DNA from: CAZHEV01 sp964531335 [NCBI: uncultured bacterium]
GTDB taxonomy: Bacteria; Eisenbacteria; RBG-16-71-46; CAZHEV01
Direction: 5' to 3'
NCBI GenBank assembly: GCA_964531335.1
Contig: CAZHEV010000012.1
Coordinates: forward strand, 1-64,000
Length of the DNA stretch: 64,000 nucleotides
Shown: one piece after another, positions 17,632 to 26,789 of the stretch
Layout: each line of letters begins with the position of its first letter
How positions within the stretch are numbered: position 1 is the stretch's first letter
Notes under the pieces: generated by a model
Told to the model about the DNA's origin: nothing
The model's database searches: none
What the model saw: the letters and a program-made list of their open reading frames with translations, nothing else
Made by a program: the position numbers and the translations under genes

Positions 17632-19017
17632 GTGAGAGAGGATATATCAATCGAAGGGGAGAGCCAGCGGCGGGAGACGTCGCTGAGGGACTTCCTCAGA
17701 GTAATATTCAAGTACAAGTGGGTCCTGTTGATCCTTTTCCTGGTTTCGACCGGGGTAGTGGCCATGATCAACATGAGAGACCCGGTGCTCTATGAGTCCG
17801 AAGCGAGGGTGTTGGTGCGGCGAGGCCAGCTCGAGAGCATGATCGACGCCCGCTACAGGTACCTCACCTGGGAGGAGGAGGTCCTCTCGGAGCTCGAGGC
17901 CGTCAAGAGCCACTCGGTATTGTCGCGCGCGAGGGACATCCTCAAGGAGAAGCTGGAGGAGGCCGGGATGGACACAAGGCCTCTCATAGCCAGGGGATAC
18001 GTGGAAGCGGCCGTCGTCAAGGAGTCGAACGTGCTGGCGATATCCTACCTGCACAGGGACCCGGTCTATGTCCGCATGGTCTGCAACGCGGTGACCGAGG
18101 CCTACATGGAGTATCGCGAGAACACCTACGACGTGCGAGACATCGAGGACTTCTTCAGCGAGCAGATAGAGGGCGTGGAGAGGGAGATCGAAGAGCTGCG
18201 GGGAACGAGGGCGGATTTCGTAAGGGCCCAGGGGCTCACCTTCTCGCCGTACGAGATGCGCCATCTCGAGGTCAGGCTAAACGAGGCCGTAATGGGCCTC
18301 GACGACCTGAGGCAGAAGATCGAAGCCAAGCAGTCGGTGCTCAAGGCGGAGAAGGATGCGCTGGAGAGCGGATTCACGACGCGGATACCCAGGGACCCTC
18401 ACTCCTCGTACGGTGACATGGAGGTCATCTTCCGGCACAAATTGAACCTGGCGGAGCTGAGAAGCGAGCGGGATGCCCTTGCGGCGCAGTTTACGAACAA
18501 GTATCCCCCTCTCGCCGCGCTGAACAGCCGTATCGCCGTTCTGGAGAACGAGCTTCGAAACGAGGTGATCGACAAGATCCGGCTGGACGAGCTGGACCTG
18601 GAGCTGCTCAAGGGCGACGCGGCCAGTCACAGGCGGACGATCCAGGAGACGGAAGCCATACTCGCCACTTTGGCGGACAAGGAGGGCGAGTACAAGCAGA
18701 TGCAGCTCAAGATCGACGCCTTGCAGGAAAGATACAAGGAGCTGAGGGAGTCGCAGATTCAGACGAAGGTCTCACACGCCACGCGCCCCGCGTGGAGAGT
18801 CACCCTTATCACTCCCGCCAGCAGGCCCTTCGCCAGGAAGACTAAGGACTACGTGCGCATGGCGCTGGCGCCTATCTTCAGCGTCGTCGTAGGCCTGGTG
18901 CTGATCTCCTTCGTCGAGAGCCTCGACCACTCCATCAAGGACCCGGAGGACGCGGAATCGGTACTGGGGCTGCCTGTGCTGGCGAGCCTATGGGAGATGA
19001 AGAAGGGGAGGCTCTAG
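17632..19017 (+). CDS. Chain-length determinant / polysaccharide co-polymerase (Wzz/GumC N-terminal type)
   Basis: 461 aa, GTG start with GGGGAG upstream. One membrane helix lies near residues 28-48 (WVLLILFLVSTGVVAMI) and a second near 405-425 (MALAPIFSVVVGLVLISFV). The large periplasmic part between them is strongly coiled-coil (EGVEREIEELRGTRADFV; residues about 170-370) with the GNVR-like YPPLAALNSRIAVLENEL. The cytoplasmic kinase domain is absent; a CpsD-like protein is encoded separately two genes downstream. It controls chain length and export with the upstream lipoprotein. Confidence 0.88.
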   Translation: MREDISIEGESQRRETSLRDFLRVIFKYKWVLLILFLVSTGVVAMINMRDPVLYESEARVLVRRGQLESMIDARYRYLTWEEEVLSELEAVKSHSVLSRARDILKEKLEEAGMDTRPLIARGYVEAAVVKESNVLAISYLHRDPVYVRMVCNAVTEAYMEYRENTYDVRDIEDFFSEQIEGVEREIEELRGTRADFVRAQGLTFSPYEMRHLEVRLNEAVMGLDDLRQKIEAKQSVLKAEKDALESGFTTRIPRDPHSSYGDMEVIFRHKLNLAELRSERDALAAQFTNKYPPLAALNSRIAVLENELRNEVIDKIRLDELDLELLKGDAASHRRTIQETEAILATLADKEGEYKQMQLKIDALQERYKELRESQIQTKVSHATRPAWRVTLITPASRPFARKTKDYVRMALAPIFSVVVGLVLISFVESLDHSIKDPEDAESVLGLPVLASLWEMKKGRL

Positions 19018-19082
19018 GGCCCGGACGCTTGCGCTGCTTACGGTCCGCGATCCATGGGGCCGCGAAAGGTAGCTTATACGGC

Positions 19083-19946
19083 ATGTACGAGAGTTTCTTC
19101 GGACTGAGAGAGAACCCGTTCAATGTGACGCCTGATCCCAGGTTCTTGTACCTGGGCCCGAGCCACAGGGATGCGCTGGCGTACCTGACGTACGGGGTGC
19201 GGGAGAAGAAGGGCTTTCTGGTCTTGACGGGCGAGGTGGGTACGGGCAAGACGACCCTCATCAGGGCCCTGGGCCAGGAGCTGGGCGACGAGGTGGCGAT
19301 GTCGGTCATTCTCAATACCAAGGTCACCCCCAAGCAGCTTCTCGCGCTGGCGGCCTGGGACTTCGGCCTGGACACGGCCGGGCGCGGCTCGAAGGCCGAC
19401 CTGGTGGCCTCACTTTCGGAGTTCTTGCTGAGGCAGGCCGAGGCCGGGAAGACCTGTGTGCTGGTGGTCGACGAGGCCCACAACATGGGGCCCCACCTGC
19501 TCGAGGAGCTTAGGCTGCTCTCCAACGTGGAGACCGACACGGCAAAGCTGCTCCAGATCGTGATGGTGGGCCAGCCGGAGCTCATGGAGACTCTCGCCGT
19601 GCCTTCGGTGAGACAGATACGGCAGAGGATACCGGGCAGCTTCAATATCAGGCCGCTCGGCGTGGATGAGGTCGAAAGCTATATAGCCACCCGTATGAGC
19701 GTCGCGGGCGCCGATCCCCAGTATGTGAGCTTCGGCGCGGATGCGTTCGATTCCATACATTCGATAACACGCGGCATCCCCAGGCTTACCAACATCCTTT
19801 GCGATCGTTCCCTGCTCGTCGCCTTCGTCGCGGAGAAAAGAAGTATTGACTCGGGCATAGTCGATGAGGCATTACAGGACTTGTGCTGGGATCGGCGTGA
19901 GGGTGACAGATATCTGACGGGGATGACGGCGAGCGCCGGAGCATGA
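19083..19946 (+). CDS. ExeA/GspA-like AAA ATPase of exopolysaccharide loci (XrtA-associated type)
   Basis: 287 aa from ATG 19083. The start MYESFFGLRENPFNVTPDP is the hallmark of this family. Walker A is TGEVGTGKTTL (about 53-63) and Walker B is VLVVDEAHNM (about 131-140); the C-terminal helical lid follows. Relatives occur in exosortase/polysaccharide loci and lack the peptidoglycan-binding tail of ExeA. The exact role is unknown, probably energising or organising the export complex. No exosortase gene is visible in this window. The stop overlaps the next start (ATGA). Confidence 0.87.
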   Translation: MYESFFGLRENPFNVTPDPRFLYLGPSHRDALAYLTYGVREKKGFLVLTGEVGTGKTTLIRALGQELGDEVAMSVILNTKVTPKQLLALAAWDFGLDTAGRGSKADLVASLSEFLLRQAEAGKTCVLVVDEAHNMGPHLLEELRLLSNVETDTAKLLQIVMVGQPELMETLAVPSVRQIRQRIPGSFNIRPLGVDEVESYIATRMSVAGADPQYVSFGADAFDSIHSITRGIPRLTNILCDRSLLVAFVAEKRSIDSGIVDEALQDLCWDRREGDRYLTGMTASAGA

Positions 19947-20698
19947 GCAAGATTTTCGACGCATTGAAGAAAGTTCAGAACGAGGTGAGCGGAAAGGACA
20001 ATGCTCCTTCGCCCGCCGCGGGGGCCCCTGGGCAGGCCGCCTCCCGGGAGCAGCAGTCCGATCTCGGTGTTCCGGAGGAGTTCGTCGCCGAGATCCTCTC
20101 CATGCGATACTCCCTCGAGTCGAAGCTGACCAGGCCGCATAAGGCGATAGCATTTGCTTCCTCGGTCCGGGGCGAGGGCACCTCGACTGTTTCCAGGCTT
20201 TTCTCTCAGATTCTCGTTCGGGACCCGGTGTCCAAGGTGGTGCTCGTCGATGCGAACTTGCGCCACCCGGTGGTCCACGAGTTCTTCGGAATCGAGATCG
20301 GCCCCGGACTGACCGACCTGGTGGCGGGTAAGAGCGCTCTGAGGGAGTGCATGCGGTCCACGGCGTATCCCAGGCTCAGCGTGGTGCCCGCGGGCCAGTC
20401 CACGATAGTGCCGATGCAGGCGTACGGCTCGGAGGCTTTCAAGAGGATGATCGCGGAGATCCTGGCCACGAACGATTATCTCATCTTCGACGCGCCTTCG
20501 GTGCTTGCATATCCCGAGACGACTGTCCTGGCCAAGCAGGTGGACGGGGTGGTCTTCGTGGTTCAGGCGGTGCGGACCAAGAGAGAGGTGGTCGTCAAGG
20601 CCGTCGATGCCGTGAAGAAGGGCGGCGGCGAGGTCCTCGGGGTGGTGCTCAACAGAAACAAGCACTTCATACCTGGGTTCATATACAGGAGAGTTTGA
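19943..20698 (+). CDS. CpsD/CapB-like tyrosine-kinase-family P-loop protein with altered Walker A
   Basis: 251 aa. It begins MSKIFDALKKVQNEV, as in CpsD-type BY-kinases of exopolysaccharide operons. The P-loop reads SSVRGEGTSTVSR (about residues 71-83), where the consensus GEGK(S/T) lysine is Thr. Walker A' is VVLVDANLRHP, and the DYLIFDAPSVLAYPE Walker-B-like segment is present. There is no C-terminal Tyr cluster (it ends HFIPGFIYRRV). It may be a regulator with weak or no kinase activity that partners the chain-length protein. It overlaps the ATPase gene by four bases. Confidence 0.85.
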   Translation: MSKIFDALKKVQNEVSGKDNAPSPAAGAPGQAASREQQSDLGVPEEFVAEILSMRYSLESKLTRPHKAIAFASSVRGEGTSTVSRLFSQILVRDPVSKVVLVDANLRHPVVHEFFGIEIGPGLTDLVAGKSALRECMRSTAYPRLSVVPAGQSTIVPMQAYGSEAFKRMIAEILATNDYLIFDAPSVLAYPETTVLAKQVDGVVFVVQAVRTKREVVVKAVDAVKKGGGEVLGVVLNRNKHFIPGFIYRRV

Positions 20699-20773
20699 TC
20701 CGGGTTACGATATCCGTACCGCGGGAGGATTCACGATCGGCACGGGCTCGACGAGCCACGACCGTCGCTTTGG

Positions 20774-20798
20774 GCGCGGGCTCGCCTGAAGCCCGCGC
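20774..20798 (+). other. GC-rich inverted repeat between cpsD-like gene and membrane-protein gene
   Basis: A nine-base perfect stem (20774-20782 with 20790-20798, loop CGCCTGA) lies in the 166-base gap. It is followed only 30 bases later by seven T residues (20831-20837), so it is not a standard intrinsic terminator. It could slow transcription or stabilise mRNA ends. Confidence 0.35.
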
Positions 20799-20864
20799 AT
20801 CGCTCGATCCGTAGGGTGCCGTCCTCCCAAGTTTTTTTGCCGGAAGCCGGCAGGCGGCGGACAG

Positions 20865-21848
20865 ATGAGAATCGACAAGAGATTTGCAGCAAGCCTGGTC
20901 ATAAGCGCCGTCTTCATCTTGCTGGCTGTGAGCAAGGTCGATTTCGGTGAGACCTGGAAGAGCATGCGCCAGGCCCATTACGGCTACGTAATCCCTTCGG
21001 CGGCCGCCGTGATCGCCAGCCTTTTCCTGAGGGCGATGCGCTGGAAACTTCTGCTCGGCCCCGTAAAGGTCATTCCCACCAAGAGCCTGTTCGCCGCCAC
21101 CATGATAGGGGCGATGGGCAACAACGTGCTTCCGGCGAGGTTGGGGGAGGTGGTGCGCGCGGATGCGATAGGGCGCAAGGAGAATGTCAGCAGGAGCGCC
21201 TCGTTTGCGACCATCGTGGTGGAGCGCATGATCGATCTGTTCACCGTGCTGTTCTTCCTGGGCATAGTGGTGGTTTATGTGCCTTTCCCTACGGAGATCA
21301 AGACCGGCGGCTACACCATGCTCGGCCTGAGCGTAGCCGCCCTGTCTTTTCTGCTGTTTCTCCGACTGAAGAGATCCACCGCGCTGAAGGTCCTGCGGTT
21401 TTTCTCCAGGCCGCTGCCCGAAAAGCTCGCTTCGACGATCGAGAGAATGATGATGTCCTTCGTCGACGGGCTGGGAATCCTCACCAAGGCCAGGCACATA
21501 CCGGGCGTCGCGCTGCTGTCGGTGTTGACATGGATGTCTCTGACGACGTCCATCATATTCATGTTCATGGCTTTCGGATGGAACCTGTCCGTGGACGCTG
21601 CCGTCGTAGTACTGGTGGCCACCGCTTTCGGCGTGATGATCCCGGCCGCCCCTGGGTTCGTCGGCACCTTCCACGTTTCCTGCCAGCTCGCCCTGGCAAT
21701 ATACGGGATCGACAGAGCCAGCGCCTTGGGCTACTCAATCGTGCTGCATGCCACGCAATGGGTGCCGGTGACCGCGATAGGCCTGGCTTTCTTTCTTACT
21801 TCGAACCTGTCATTCAGGGCGATCGAGAGAGTCGAGACCAAGACGTAG
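20865..21848 (+). CDS. LPG-synthase-TM / UPF0104-like integral membrane protein (putative flippase)
   Basis: 327 aa with about seven to eight helices. Family blocks are LFLRAMRWKLLLGP, GAMGNNVLPARLGEVVRADAIG (about 83-104), VVERMIDLFTVLFFLG and PAAPGFVGTFHVSCQLAL (about 259-276). The fold is shared with the membrane part of MprF lysylphosphatidylglycerol synthases. Stand-alone members in glycan loci are thought to move or modify lipid-linked intermediates (inference). No synthetase domain is attached. A 9-base gap leads to the next gene. Confidence 0.85.
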   Translation: MRIDKRFAASLVISAVFILLAVSKVDFGETWKSMRQAHYGYVIPSAAAVIASLFLRAMRWKLLLGPVKVIPTKSLFAATMIGAMGNNVLPARLGEVVRADAIGRKENVSRSASFATIVVERMIDLFTVLFFLGIVVVYVPFPTEIKTGGYTMLGLSVAALSFLLFLRLKRSTALKVLRFFSRPLPEKLASTIERMMMSFVDGLGILTKARHIPGVALLSVLTWMSLTTSIIFMFMAFGWNLSVDAAVVVLVATAFGVMIPAAPGFVGTFHVSCQLALAIYGIDRASALGYSIVLHATQWVPVTAIGLAFFLTSNLSFRAIERVETKT

Positions 21849-21857
21849 GGCGGGCGT

Positions 21858-24422
21858 ATGAGTATTCGCGGCATGGTCGGCGGCGCCGGCGGACGGTCCC
21901 TACTCGGGCCGCTTGCGGCCGCAATCGTTGCTGTTCTCCTTGCCCTGGCTCAGGCGGAGTCGCTTGGGCCGGTGCCCCGCATGTGGTGCTCCTTCCTTCT
22001 GGTTCTGGTGCTGCCGGGGGCGGCCGTATCCTTACTTCGCCTGGGTGGCGGTCTGGATCTCTGGGAGAGGATCGCGCTCTCCTTTCTGGGAAGCCTGATG
22101 GTCCTCGTGGCGGCCGGCCTCTTATGCCTCGCGGCCGGGTGGGGCCTGCGGCAGCTCGCGTGGCTCATCCCCGCGGCGACCATACTGATTGCACTGCCGG
22201 CGACTCTGGCCCGGCGCCGTCCCGGCGAATCCACGGAGGGCGCAAGCGGGGGCAGCGGCGCTCGCTCATCGCGCGCGGCCCACTTTCTGGTAGCCGCTTT
22301 GCTCCTGCTCGCCGTCGCTCTTTCCTCGAACCTTTCAGGCGAGATGGGAGCGAGCACCGACTCTTTCGATCATCTGGCCACGATCGGAGAGATCCGCGAT
22401 ACCGGCAAGCTCACCCCGCTTACGGCCTTCTACAAGCATCCGGAGGCTTCGCTTCCTGATCCCAGGAAAGGTCTTTTCCACGCGGGGCTCGCCGCCATGA
22501 GCCTGTACAGCGGCCAGGACCCCGTGCAGGTGTGGGTCTGGCTTCCCGGCGCCCTTTTGCCGCTGACCTTGCTGATCGTGTTCTGCCTCGGCAGGGCGCT
22601 GACCGGATCGACGGCGGGAGGCGTCGTATCGGCGGTCTTCTGGATATCTTGCTTCGGCGGGGCGGGGTCGAGGCTTCCGGCCCAGATCGGCTACGCCCAC
22701 AATGTCTCCGAGATCGCAAGCTGGGTCCTGATCCTGATGCTCATAAAGTATGCCGGAGGCGAGCGCGGCAGGCTCGCCTTACTCTCAGCTATCGGGCTCG
22801 CAGCCTGCTGCTTCGTTCACATATCGGCCATAGTGCTCGCCCTCGCGGCCTGGGGCTGTCTGCTGGTGACCGCGATCGTGCTGGGCGGGCGGGCGCGCCG
22901 CCCGCTGGGCGCCGCGATAGGGAGGGTGGGGATACTGTGGCTCGCGCTGGGAGTCCCGGCCGCCGGGGCCAAGGTATTGCTCAGCTACGCGCCCGCGAAC
23001 CCGATCCAGCTCCAGAGTCAGAACCTGCTCTACCTCACCGATTCGCTTTATGTGGTAAATCCCATGTGGATCTGCTCCTGGTTGGGAATACCCGGGATAA
23101 TGAGCATCGCGCTCGCTCTCTGGCCGGCATTCCGCACCGGGGGCCTGCCGGGCAGGCTGTACATGGTGGGGGCCACCCTCTTGCCCGTGGCCGTCGTGCT
23201 CAACCCCGTTCTCGTGCCGGTCTTTTACTCCGTCATCGGTTATCTTGTGGAGCGATTCGCGTGGGTCGTCCCATACCCTTATCTGCTGGCGTTCACCTTC
23301 ATGGCCGCGGCCGGCAGGGTTCGGTCCGGCCAAGGCATTTTGGGGAGGGGGGGCGCGGCGGCCGTGGCGCTGGCGATACTCGCGGCGGTGGCTTCCGCCG
23401 GGCTGAGCCGCGTTGAGAAAATGAGCTCGCAAGGCATCTCGTACAAGGGGTGGGCGCCGGCGCTCGAATATCTGGATAAGCACGTGGAGGAGCCCGCCGT
23501 GGTGGCAAGCGACATGCTGACGAGCTACTCCATCCCGGCGCTGACAAGGCATTACATAGTCAGCACATTGCACCAGCACGGCTCGCCGAACGACCCGAGA
23601 GGCCTCGAAAGGATAGTGGCGCTCAACCGGATCATGAACCCCTATTCCGACCCGGACCTGCTGAGCCGGACATTGGCCGAGCACGAGGTCGATTACATAC
23701 TGGTCAACAAGACGTTCGACGGAAGGCGCAGGCTCTACTTCAGCGAGGTGGACCCGGCGGCTTTGCAGAGGCTGGACGAAGAGCTGGCCTGCCTTCCCGA
23801 GGTCTTCCGGGAAACGTTCAGGGCGAAGGGCCTCGGCCTTTACTCCGTGGACAGGGACTCGCTCGGGGCGCTGGGGCGGTGGAGTCGCCCGCGGCCCCCT
23901 TACGTGCTGCCACCGGGCCGGGAGCCGGGCGGCACGGGGGTAAATGAAGTCTTCGAGGGCAAGATAGAGCTCGTGTCGGTGGAGCTTTCTGATCGGGCGC
24001 CGCAAAGGGGCGGAAGGATCGACATAACCTGTTACTGGAGGAGGGCGGTCGAGGATCTCGAGCTCGATCTGCCCTGGGTGGTGCAGGTCAGAATCCAGAG
24101 GGACTACGAGAAAGGGCCTCTGTACTCCCCGGCCTACGGCAAAGTGTACAGGAATGTCCTCCAGCTTCTCAGGGGCGAGCGGTACAGGTGGCGCCGACCC
24201 CATCTTCCGGCCGGCGGCGCCTTCCCTCCACCCATGTGGGGAGACTCCGTGATCGTGGATAGATCGCACATTCCGATTCCCCGATGGCTGGAGCCCGGGG
24301 AATATGAGATAACGGTCTCCATAGGCCGCGAGCCCGTCTACCCGACATTCACCTTGCGCGATTTTTTGCGGGACGACGACCGCTATTCGGGAATAACGGC
24401 GGGCGTGATCGAGGTGAGATGA
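21858..24422 (+). CDS. Large membrane protein, GT-C/PMT-like glycosyltransferase candidate with C-terminal beta domain
   Basis: 854 aa. The N-terminal about 540 residues hold a dozen or more membrane helices with a first-loop acidic motif (GASTDSFDHLATIGEI, about 165-180), the pattern of GT39/GT83-type enzymes that use polyprenyl-phosphate sugars. A soluble part follows (YLDKHVEEPAVVASDMLTSY; VDYILVNKTFDG), common in large YfhO/PMT-like proteins. A beta-sandwich-like region is at the end (VSVELSDRAPQRGGRIDITC). The sugar and acceptor are unknown. It is co-transcribed with two GT4 genes. Confidence 0.7.
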   Translation: MSIRGMVGGAGGRSLLGPLAAAIVAVLLALAQAESLGPVPRMWCSFLLVLVLPGAAVSLLRLGGGLDLWERIALSFLGSLMVLVAAGLLCLAAGWGLRQLAWLIPAATILIALPATLARRRPGESTEGASGGSGARSSRAAHFLVAALLLLAVALSSNLSGEMGASTDSFDHLATIGEIRDTGKLTPLTAFYKHPEASLPDPRKGLFHAGLAAMSLYSGQDPVQVWVWLPGALLPLTLLIVFCLGRALTGSTAGGVVSAVFWISCFGGAGSRLPAQIGYAHNVSEIASWVLILMLIKYAGGERGRLALLSAIGLAACCFVHISAIVLALAAWGCLLVTAIVLGGRARRPLGAAIGRVGILWLALGVPAAGAKVLLSYAPANPIQLQSQNLLYLTDSLYVVNPMWICSWLGIPGIMSIALALWPAFRTGGLPGRLYMVGATLLPVAVVLNPVLVPVFYSVIGYLVERFAWVVPYPYLLAFTFMAAAGRVRSGQGILGRGGAAAVALAILAAVASAGLSRVEKMSSQGISYKGWAPALEYLDKHVEEPAVVASDMLTSYSIPALTRHYIVSTLHQHGSPNDPRGLERIVALNRIMNPYSDPDLLSRTLAEHEVDYILVNKTFDGRRRLYFSEVDPAALQRLDEELACLPEVFRETFRAKGLGLYSVDRDSLGALGRWSRPRPPYVLPPGREPGGTGVNEVFEGKIELVSVELSDRAPQRGGRIDITCYWRRAVEDLELDLPWVVQVRIQRDYEKGPLYSPAYGKVYRNVLQLLRGERYRWRRPHLPAGGAFPPPMWGDSVIVDRSHIPIPRWLEPGEYEITVSIGREPVYPTFTLRDFLRDDDRYSGITAGVIEVR

Positions 24423-24426
24423 AGGC

Positions 24427-25617
24427 GTGACCGTGGACCCTGATATGTACAAGATCCTTCACATTACCAACAGCCTGGGGACCGGGGGGGCGGAGAAGCT
24501 CCTGGTCGACGTCGCCGGTCTTCTCGACAAGAGCAGGTTTCGAACGAGCGTGTGCTGTTTCGGTACGGACGGGCCGGCCAGGCCCGCCCTGGAGAGCGCC
24601 GGCGCGGAGGTGACTGTGCTGGACAAGCCGCGAAGGAGCTCGCTCTTGTTTCCGGTCTTCTGCGCCGACGTGGCGTCTTTGTTAGCGTCGATAACCGCGG
24701 AGATCAGGCGCCGTAGCCCGGATCTGGTTCACACCCACCTCGAGGGAAACTACATAGGGCCTTTCTGCGCGCGCCTTGCGGGGGTCGAGCCCGTCGTGGC
24801 GCACTTTCACAGCTCCGTTCTGCTTCCTTTGAGGGGCGGCCGCAGCATAAGGAACGCTGGGCGCAGGATGGTGTTGGGAACGGTCGCGCGCATGGGGAGC
24901 GTCCTGCTCGCGGGAAGCAACTTCGCCGCCCAGGCGGCGGCGCGCGAGTGCGGCGTCGACGTGGACAAGGTAACGGTAATATACAACGCCGTGGACGTCT
25001 CGCGGGTGGACGCCGAGCCGCGCAACCATACCATAAGAGAGGAGTTGGGGCTTCCGGCGGGGGAGAAGCTGCTGGTGACCCTGGGAACGCTCAAGGAGCC
25101 CAAGAACCACCGCCTGCTCATAAAGGCCATGAAGCGGGTCGTCGCGAGGCGCGACGGTGTCTCCGCGGTGATAATAGGCGCGGGCCGCGACGAGTTCGCG
25201 CGCGGGCTGGAGGATATGGCCGCCGGGCTCGGCGTGGCCGACAAGGTCCTCTTCCTGGGATACCGCGACGACGCATATGGTATAGTGAAATCAAGCGACC
25301 TGATGGTGCTCCCGTCCCTCTGGGAAGGTCTTCCGGTCGCCGCGCTGGAGGGCATGGCCTGCGGCGTGCCGGTGTTGCTCTCGGACATTCCCCCGCACCG
25401 CGAGGCCGTGACCGACGGCGTGGACGGATGGCTTTTCAGGACGGACGACGAGGCGTCGCTGGCCGAGCGGATCCTGTCGATCTTGGACGATGAGCGGGCG
25501 GCGAAGAGGGTGGCCCTGGCCGGGTCCGGGATGGTGCGCGAGAGGTTCGATTCCTCCCGGATGGCGAGGAGTCTGGAGCGGCTTTACGAGAGCCGGATAG
25601 CCGGGGCCGCGGGGTAG
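24427..25617 (+). CDS. Glycosyltransferase family 4 (GT-B)
   Basis: 396 aa from GTG 24427, four bases after the previous stop; an in-frame ATG at 24445 is an alternative. The N-terminal domain begins ILHITNSLGTGGAEKLLVDV with the acceptor-side Gly-Gly-Ala-Glu. The donor-binding half has LVTLGTLKEPKNHRLLIKAM, the E-x7-E motif in PSLWEGLPVAALEGMACGVP (about 289-308), and GVDGWLF. It transfers a sugar from a nucleotide donor during repeat-unit assembly on the cytoplasmic side. Substrate not predictable. Confidence 0.9.
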   Translation: MTVDPDMYKILHITNSLGTGGAEKLLVDVAGLLDKSRFRTSVCCFGTDGPARPALESAGAEVTVLDKPRRSSLLFPVFCADVASLLASITAEIRRRSPDLVHTHLEGNYIGPFCARLAGVEPVVAHFHSSVLLPLRGGRSIRNAGRRMVLGTVARMGSVLLAGSNFAAQAAARECGVDVDKVTVIYNAVDVSRVDAEPRNHTIREELGLPAGEKLLVTLGTLKEPKNHRLLIKAMKRVVARRDGVSAVIIGAGRDEFARGLEDMAAGLGVADKVLFLGYRDDAYGIVKSSDLMVLPSLWEGLPVAALEGMACGVPVLLSDIPPHREAVTDGVDGWLFRTDDEASLAERILSILDDERAAKRVALAGSGMVRERFDSSRMARSLERLYESRIAGAAG

Positions 25618-25623
25618 CAGGAT

Positions 25624-26748
25624 ATGAACATAGGGATAATGATCGCCAGGTTTCCTCCACAAGCCACGGGCGGCGCGGAGGTCCAGGCCATGCTGATGGC
25701 GAGCCTTCTCGCGCGAAACAACAAGGTGACCGTCTTCACAAGGCGCCTGGACGATTCGCCCTGGGTCGAGGAGATGGACGGATACACCGTCGTTCGCACG
25801 CCCGCGATAGGAGTTCCCGGCATCCGTCTGGCGTCGGACATTATCGCTACGAGAAGGGCTGTCGGCCGGCGGCGGCGCGATATGGACGTTCTGCTGTGTT
25901 TCCAGTCGGTGGCCAGCGGCATACTGGGGGCGATCTGCAAGCGCAGCTTCGGTATCCCCTTCGTCGTATGGGTGAGAGGACAGGAGGAGTACGGTTGGAG
26001 CTCCGTCGGAGGAGTCGACCCCAAGGTGCTCAAGAACCGCATGCTGGTGCCGTGGGTGTTGCGCTCCGCGGACAAGGTGCTGGTCCAGTCTGAGCACATA
26101 CGCGGCGAGCTGAAGGCAGCGGTCGAGAAACTGTTGAAGCCGGAGCGCTGGAGAGAGCTCTCTCCGAAGGTGAGCGTCATGCCCACGATCGTGGAGCCGG
26201 GCGAGGGCTCGGCGCGGCACGACGGCGCCGTGCTCTTCGTCGGCAGGCTGGTGAAAGTCAAAGGGGTCCATCTGTTGATAGAAGCGATGCGCCGCCTGGA
26301 TGGAGTCCGGCTGATCCTCGTCGGGGACGGCCCCGAGAGGGACGCGTTGGAGCGCGCGTCGAAGGGCCTGGATGTGAGCTTCGAGGGGTTGTTGCCACAC
26401 AGGGAGGTCCTGAAACGATTCCGTGACGCGGCGGTTCTGGTGCAGCCGTCCCTGGCCGAGGGAATGCCCAACAGCGTTCTGGAGGCGATGGCCCACGGGC
26501 TTCCGGTCGTGGCGACGGCCGTGGCCGGCGTGCCCGAGATAGTCAGGGACGGGGAGACGGGATACCTTATAGACAGAAGGGACCCGGATTTGCTCGCTTC
26601 GCGCCTCGAGACCCTGCTCGGCGACAGGGCCCTCTGGGAGCGCATGTCGAGGGCTTCGAGGGACCGGGCGATGGACTTCTCACCGGAGCGGGTCTTGCCG
26701 CGTCTGGAGGCCGTCCTGAGCTCCGCGATAGCCGGCCGGGGCCGCTGA
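25624..26748 (+). CDS. Glycosyltransferase family 4 (GT-B), second
   Basis: 374 aa, ATG with AGGA upstream. The N-terminus MNIGIMIARFPPQATGGAEV carries the GGAE acceptor motif. The donor domain has AVLFVGRLVKVKGVHLLIEA and the E-x7-E region QPSLAEGMPNSVLEAMAHGLP (about 280), then GETGYLIDRRDP. It follows the other GT4 by six bases and ends the operon begun at 16824. The sequences of the two GT4s differ clearly, suggesting different linkages. Confidence 0.9.
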   Translation: MNIGIMIARFPPQATGGAEVQAMLMASLLARNNKVTVFTRRLDDSPWVEEMDGYTVVRTPAIGVPGIRLASDIIATRRAVGRRRRDMDVLLCFQSVASGILGAICKRSFGIPFVVWVRGQEEYGWSSVGGVDPKVLKNRMLVPWVLRSADKVLVQSEHIRGELKAAVEKLLKPERWRELSPKVSVMPTIVEPGEGSARHDGAVLFVGRLVKVKGVHLLIEAMRRLDGVRLILVGDGPERDALERASKGLDVSFEGLLPHREVLKRFRDAAVLVQPSLAEGMPNSVLEAMAHGLPVVATAVAGVPEIVRDGETGYLIDRRDPDLLASRLETLLGDRALWERMSRASRDRAMDFSPERVLPRLEAVLSSAIAGRGR

Positions 26749-26754
26749 ATCTTG

Positions 26755-26783
26755 TTGACTTGAGCGCCGGGCTATGTTATTAT
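26755..26783 (+). promoter_or_regulatory. Sigma-70-type promoter before the sugar transferase gene
   Basis: TTGACT (26755-26760) and TATTAT (26778-26783) with a 17-base spacer. It begins seven bases after the second GT4 stop and should produce a leader of about 310 nt. Confidence 0.8.
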
Positions 26784-26789
26784 AGTTGT

